From: Burkholderiaceae bacterium | Lineage (GTDB): Bacteria; Pseudomonadota; Gammaproteobacteria; Burkholderiales; Burkholderiaceae_C | DNA: 40,191 nucleotides | Reading direction: 5' to 3' | Assembly: GCA_014879655.1 (NCBI GenBank) | Contig: JACSRS010000043.1 | Coordinates: forward strand, 1 to 40,191 | In this document: positions 36,491 to 40,191 of the stretch, piece by piece | Position numbering within the stretch: the first letter of the stretch is position 1 | Layout: each line of letters begins with the position of its first letter | Program-made: the position numbers and the translations under genes | Notes under the pieces: model-generated | The model's input: the letters and a program-made list of their open reading frames with translations, nothing else | Database searches by the model: none | What the model was told of the DNA's origin: nothing

Positions 36491-36919
36491 TCAGGCCTTG
36501 CCGGGGTGCCGGCGGGCGCGGTGGGCTTCGTAGGTTTCAACCGGTGCGCCAGCCTTGGCCCAGGCGGCAAAACCGCCGTCGATGTGCGCCACGTTGTCCA
36601 TGCCCATGTCCTTCAGCGCTTTGGTCGCCAGCGCACTGCGCCAGCCGGCGCCGCAGAACAGGATGTATTCGCGGCTTTCGTCGCCGAACACCGGCTTGTA
36701 GTAGGGCGAGTCCGGGTCTACCCAGAACTCCAGCATGCCGCGCGGCGCATTGATGCAGCCGGGTACCGTGCCTTCGCGCTCCAGTTCGCGCACATCGCGG
36801 ATGTCGACGATCTGCACCTTCGGGTCGCCCAGCCGCTCGCGCACCTGCGCCACCGAATAGGTGGTGATCTGCGCGTTGGCGTCGGCAACCAGTTCTCGAA
36901 AACCTCGGGTGATGGGCAT
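36491..36919 (-). CDS. Rhodanese-domain sulfurtransferase-like protein
   Basis: The 142-residue protein is a single rhodanese domain: [20 protein letters not shown] (about 35-54), then [11 protein letters not shown], and the active loop [12 protein letters not shown] with the catalytic Cys. It probably moves sulfane sulfur or acts as a cysteine-based sensor in the cytoplasm. The frame is open much further upstream, but that part is the antisense-frame shadow of trkH; the ATG at 36919 has a near-perfect ribosome-binding site (AAAGGAG, 6 bases before the ATG). It is the first gene of the rhodanese-ychJ-HAD unit. Confidence 0.92.
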   Translation of the reverse strand: MPITRGFRELVADANAQITTYSVAQVRERLGDPKVQIVDIRDVRELEREGTVPGCINAPRGMLEFWVDPDSPYYKPVFGDESREYILFCGAGWRSALATKALKDMGMDNVAHIDGGFAAWAKAGAPVETYEAHRARRHPGKA

Positions 36920-37017
36920 GGTGGGCTCCTTTCGTGATGGATGGACGCGGCGCCCTGGCAGGCAGCCGTTGTTGCCATTGTGCCAACCCGGACCGGCACC
37001 GGCACGGACGCCCGCGC

Positions 37018-38478
37018 CTACTTGCGCCAGAACTGCGGCACGAACAGCACCATCACTGCCAGCAGTTCCAGCCGGCCCATCAGCATGCCGATGGTGCAGA
37101 CCCAGGTCTGGAAATCGGTCAGGCCGCCGAAGTTGCTGTCCGGGCCGACCTGCCCCAGCCCCGGGCCGATGTTGTTGACGGTGGCGACCACGGCGGAGAA
37201 AGCTGTGACGATGTCCAGTCCCGACAGCAGCATCAGCACCGTCAGGCCGATGGTGGTGGCGCCGTAGATCAGCATGTAGGCCATCACCGACGCGATCACC
37301 GTGCCGGGAATGCTGGAGCCGCCCATGATCACCGGGTTCACCACACGCGGGTGAATGGCCCGCACCAGCTCGCGCCGCGCCTGCTTGATCAGCAGCACCA
37401 TGCGCACCATCTTGATGCCCCCGCCGGTGGAACCGGCGCAAGAGACAAAGGTGCCCAGAAACACCAGCCACACCGGCGCAAACACCGGCCACAGCGCGTA
37501 GTCGGTGGCCGCATAACCGGTGGTGGTGGCCAGAGACACCACATGAAAGCCCGCCGCGCGCAGCGACATGCCCCACGACTCATAGGTGCCCTGCAGCCCC
37601 AGCACGGCGGTGATGGCCGCAACCGACGCCAGCAGCACGATGACGTACATGCGAACCTCGGCGTCGCGCAGCAGCGTCAGCGCCGAGCGCGTGCGCCAGA
37701 CGATGAAGTAACGCGCAAAGCTGATGCCGGCCAGCGCCATGAAGACGATGGCCACGCCCTCGATGGCGGCCGAGTTCCAGTAGCCGAAACTCGCGTCGTG
37801 CGACGAAAAACCGCCCAGCCCCATCGTCGTGCACATGTGCATGAAGGCATCGGGCCAGCTCATGCCGGCCCAGCGGTAAGCCAGCATGCAGGCGGTGGAC
37901 AGCACGAAGTAGACGCTCCACAGGCCGCGCGCGGTCTCGGCAATGCGCGGCGTCAGCCGGGCGTCTTTCATCGGGCCCGGCGTCTCGGCCTTGTACAGGT
38001 GCACGCCACCCAGGCCCAGCAGCGGCAGCACCGCGACCACCAGCAGCATGATGCCCAGGCCACCGATCAGTTGCAGGAAGCAGCGCCAGACGTTGACCGA
38101 CACCGGCAGCGAGTCCAGCCCGGTCAGCACCGTCGCGCCGGTGGCGGTGAGCGCGCTCATCGCCTCGAAATACGCATCGGTCCAGCTCAGCCCGTCGATG
38201 GCCAGCATCAGCGGCAGCGCCGAACAGGCCGGCAGCACAATCCACACCAGGTTGACCAGCAAGAAGCCGTCGCGCGGCAGCAGCTCGCGCCGCTGGCGGT
38301 TGGTGAGCAGCCACAGCAGCGCGCCCGCACCGAAGGTGACCGCCATGCCGATCTGCCAGACGTCGCGCAGCATCTCATGGTCCAGCGACCAGGCCCAGCC
38401 CAGCGGCACCAGGAACATCAGCGAGTAGCCCACCATGATGCGGGCCAGCACGTTCAGGACGGGCGCAAAGGTGTTCAT
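37018..38478 (-). CDS. trkH: TrkH potassium uptake membrane subunit
   Basis: The 486-residue protein has about 10-12 membrane segments and four pore-loop filters of the TrkH/KtrB family: SALTATGATVLTG, TTMGLGGFSSHD, ATTTGYAATDY and VNNIGPGLGQVG, each with the filter glycine. Its length is normal for TrkH (about 485). It forms the ion-conducting part of the Trk system in the inner membrane and is gated by nucleotide-bound TrkA, encoded 6 bp upstream in the same operon. Confidence 0.95.
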   Translation of the reverse strand: MNTFAPVLNVLARIMVGYSLMFLVPLGWAWSLDHEMLRDVWQIGMAVTFGAGALLWLLTNRQRRELLPRDGFLLVNLVWIVLPACSALPLMLAIDGLSWTDAYFEAMSALTATGATVLTGLDSLPVSVNVWRCFLQLIGGLGIMLLVVAVLPLLGLGGVHLYKAETPGPMKDARLTPRIAETARGLWSVYFVLSTACMLAYRWAGMSWPDAFMHMCTTMGLGGFSSHDASFGYWNSAAIEGVAIVFMALAGISFARYFIVWRTRSALTLLRDAEVRMYVIVLLASVAAITAVLGLQGTYESWGMSLRAAGFHVVSLATTTGYAATDYALWPVFAPVWLVFLGTFVSCAGSTGGGIKMVRMVLLIKQARRELVRAIHPRVVNPVIMGGSSIPGTVIASVMAYMLIYGATTIGLTVLMLLSGLDIVTAFSAVVATVNNIGPGLGQVGPDSNFGGLTDFQTWVCTIGMLMGRLELLAVMVLFVPQFWRK

Positions 38479-38484
38479 CGCTGC

Positions 38485-39873
38485 TCAGAAGAAGAACGCG
38501 CTGACCTGGAACAGCTTTTCGACCGCGCGCAGCTGCCGCTTGTCCGGGATGAAGATGATGACGTGGTCGTCGGCCTGGATCATCAGGTCGTGGTGCGGCA
38601 TCAGCACCTCGCAGTCGCTGCCCTTGCCGCGCACCAGCGCGCCAAAACGTGCGCCCGGCGGCAGCGGAATTTCGTCGACGCGCCGCCCGACCAGCCGGGA
38701 GGTGCGCGCGTCGCCACGCGCCACGCCCTCCAGCGCCTCGGCCGCACCCCGGCGCAGGCTGTGCACCGCCGCCACATCGCCCCGGCGCACATGCGCGAGC
38801 AACTCGCCAATGACGGTCTGCGCTGGCGACAGCGCGATGTCGATGGTGCTGCCCTGCATCATCTCGGCGTAGACGCGGCGATTGATCAGGGCAATCACCC
38901 GGCGCGCACCCAGCCGCTTGGCCAGCATCGCCGACAGGATGTTGTCCTCGTCGTCGCTGGTGAGGGAGACGAACAGGTCCATCTCGCCGACGTTCTCGTC
39001 GATCAGCAGGTCTTCGTCGGCGGCGTCACCCTCCAGCACCAGCACCTCGCTGGGCAACTGGCCGGCCAGGTAGTCGCAGCGCTTGCGCTCGCGGTCGATG
39101 ATCTTGACCTCGCAGTGACCGGCCAGCCGGCGCGCCAGCCGCAGCCCGACCTTGCCGCCACCGGCAATCATCACGCGGCGCACCGGCCGGTCAAAGTTGT
39201 GGATGGCGCCCAGCACCTGGCGGATCTTGTCGCGGTCGGCCAGCACGAAGACCTCATCGCCGGGCAGCACGCGCGTGGCTGCCGCCAGCGTCACCTCGGT
39301 CTCCTGCCGGTAGATGGCGACGACGCGCATCTGCGCCGCCGGAAACAGGTCACGAAACTCGCCGATGCTGTGATTGGCCAGCCGGCTGCCCGCCGCCGCA
39401 CGCACCGCGATCAGCCGTGCGCGCCCCTGCGAGAACTCCAGCACCTGCAGCGCCTCGGGGTAGTCGATCAGCTGCAGGATGGTGTGCATCACCGACTCTT
39501 CGGGGCAGATCACGTGATCGACCGCAAAGCCTTCCTTGTTCAGCAGTTCGGCGCCTTCCTCGAATTCGGGCGAGCGCAGCCGGGCAACCGTGGTCTGGAT
39601 GCCGAACAGCGACTTGGCGACCTTGCAGGCGGTCAGGTTGGTCTCGTCAAGCGCCGCGCAGGCGATGAACATGTCGGCGTCTTCGGCGCCCGCCGAGCGC
39701 AACACCGACGGCTGGATGCCGTTGCCGGGCACACCGCGCAGGTCGAGCCGGTCTTCCAGATCGCGCAGGCGCTCCGGATCCGGGTCGATCATGGTGATGT
39801 CGTTCTGCTCGGAAACCAGGCTCTCGGCGACGCTTTCGCCGACCCGCCCGGCGCCCAGAATGATGATGCGCAT
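38485..39873 (-). CDS. trkA: TrkA potassium uptake regulatory subunit
   Basis: The 462-residue cytoplasmic protein has two RCK modules: Rossmann motif GAGRVGESVAESL at about residues 6-18 and GGGKVGLRLARRL at about 237-249, each followed by a TrkA-C domain. It binds NAD(H)/ATP and gates TrkH. The frame is open to 39957, but the ATG at 39873 sits directly before the first Rossmann strand and has GGAGAAA upstream. It is the first gene of the trkA-trkH pair. Confidence 0.95.
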   Translation of the reverse strand: MRIIILGAGRVGESVAESLVSEQNDITMIDPDPERLRDLEDRLDLRGVPGNGIQPSVLRSAGAEDADMFIACAALDETNLTACKVAKSLFGIQTTVARLRSPEFEEGAELLNKEGFAVDHVICPEESVMHTILQLIDYPEALQVLEFSQGRARLIAVRAAAGSRLANHSIGEFRDLFPAAQMRVVAIYRQETEVTLAAATRVLPGDEVFVLADRDKIRQVLGAIHNFDRPVRRVMIAGGGKVGLRLARRLAGHCEVKIIDRERKRCDYLAGQLPSEVLVLEGDAADEDLLIDENVGEMDLFVSLTSDDEDNILSAMLAKRLGARRVIALINRRVYAEMMQGSTIDIALSPAQTVIGELLAHVRRGDVAAVHSLRRGAAEALEGVARGDARTSRLVGRRVDEIPLPPGARFGALVRGKGSDCEVLMPHHDLMIQADDHVIIFIPDKRQLRAVEKLFQVSAFFF

Positions 39874-39966
39874 GCTGCTTTCTCCGGCCTGCTGGCGCCC
39901 CTGCTGGCTAGCCTGCAACGCCCCTTCGGTGGACAGCCCGCAGCAAGCCGCAGGCAAAGGGGCGAA

Positions 39967-40191
39967 TCATAGTCCGCGCTGGATGATGATCTTCTGCACG
40001 TCGCTGGTGCCTTCGTAGATCTGGCAGACGCGCACGTCGCGGTAAATGCGCTCCAGCGGGAAATCGTTCACATAGCCGTAGCCGCCCAGCGTCTGGATGG
40101 CTGCACTGCAGACCGCCTCGGCGGTTTCGCTGGCAAACAGCTTGGCCATGGCCGCCTCCTTCAGGCAGGGCCGGCCGGCGTCGCGCAGCGC
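39967..40191 (-). CDS. Acyl-CoA dehydrogenase, C-terminal end (5' part outside window)
   Basis: Only the last 74 residues are visible; the frame stays open to the window edge, so the apparent ATG at 40149 is internal. [20 protein letters not shown] and [10 protein letters not shown] are the standard C-terminal motifs, with the classical catalytic Glu of short/medium-chain acyl-CoA dehydrogenases in YEGT. This contrasts with the enzyme at 27709-28848. The precise substrate cannot be told. About 90 bp separate it from trkA downstream. Confidence 0.9.
   Translation of the reverse strand, partial: ALRDAGRPCLKEAAMAKLFASETAEAVCSAAIQTLGGYGYVNDFPLERIYRDVRVCQIYEGTSDVQKIIIQRGL

Noticed and set aside
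36920-37576. Long N-terminal extension of the rhodanese gene to 37576
   Set aside because: The extension is an alternative-frame reading of trkH; the ATG at 36919 has an excellent Shine-Dalgarno.
36934-39972. 1012-codon open frame on the plus strand across trkH and trkA
   Set aside because: The translation is His/Gln/Arg-rich with no fold signal, while the opposite strand encodes clear TrkH and TrkA with all expected motifs.

Overview
The window is GC-rich (apart from one AT-rich intergenic stretch near 15.36-15.72 kb), densely coded and organised into long minus-strand operons with ATGA start/stop overlaps. Gene content and style point to a chromosomal segment of a betaproteobacterium, most likely Burkholderiales. 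Supporting points are an acetate-type symporter locus with DUF294/DnaQ-exonuclease neighbours, a double-length UvrA, a leucine-degradation operon, and a short dispersed repeat resembling those I recall from Comamonadaceae intergenic regions. No rRNA, tRNA, CRISPR array, insertion sequence or prophage was seen.

Region 1 (1-9.2 kb) is a sensory and transport block. It opens with the C-terminal part of a DUF294-type nucleotidyltransferase protein on the plus strand. Against it runs a minus-strand operon: a small membrane protein, a sodium:solute symporter/histidine kinase fusion, a receiver-only response regulator, and a membrane protein that joins a PAS domain and a decayed histidine-kinase core to an intact DEDDh (DnaQ-like) exonuclease. 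Upstream lie another small membrane protein and a two-gene symporter unit (DUF4212 small subunit plus a VC_2705-type permease).

Region 2 (9.4-19.5 kb) holds a 1916-residue tandem UvrA on the minus strand, then a 537-bp partly AT-rich intergenic region, then a DUF485-actP acetate permease operon on the plus strand closed by a clear bidirectional terminator, and a second, complete CBS-DUF294 nucleotidyltransferase on the minus strand. The acetate/monocarboxylate transporters are therefore bracketed by two DUF294 paralogues.

Region 3 (19.6-31.7 kb) begins with an orphan periplasmic ligand-binding protein. It is followed by a long minus-strand operon for leucine/isovalerate-type catabolism: mccB, an acyl-CoA dehydrogenase, a LiuC-type hydratase, a DUF4126 membrane protein, mccA, a GhrA-like reductase, HMG-CoA lyase, a YbaK-type deacylase, a DUF1289 protein and a 2-hydroxychromene-2-carboxylate isomerase family protein. 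An AraC-family regulator is divergent from mccB.

Region 4 (31.9-40.2 kb) carries an OprD-type porin overlapping by one base with a POTRA-less Omp85-like barrel, a potassium-channel-like protein, a HAD phosphatase/YchJ/rhodanese operon, the trkA-trkH potassium uptake pair, and the C-terminal end of another acyl-CoA dehydrogenase cut by the window edge.

The most unusual item is the membrane pseudo-kinase/exonuclease fusion in a translationally coupled operon with a transporter-kinase and a lone receiver domain. It looks like a carbon-source sensing module whose output may be a nuclease rather than a transcription factor; that interpretation is inference.
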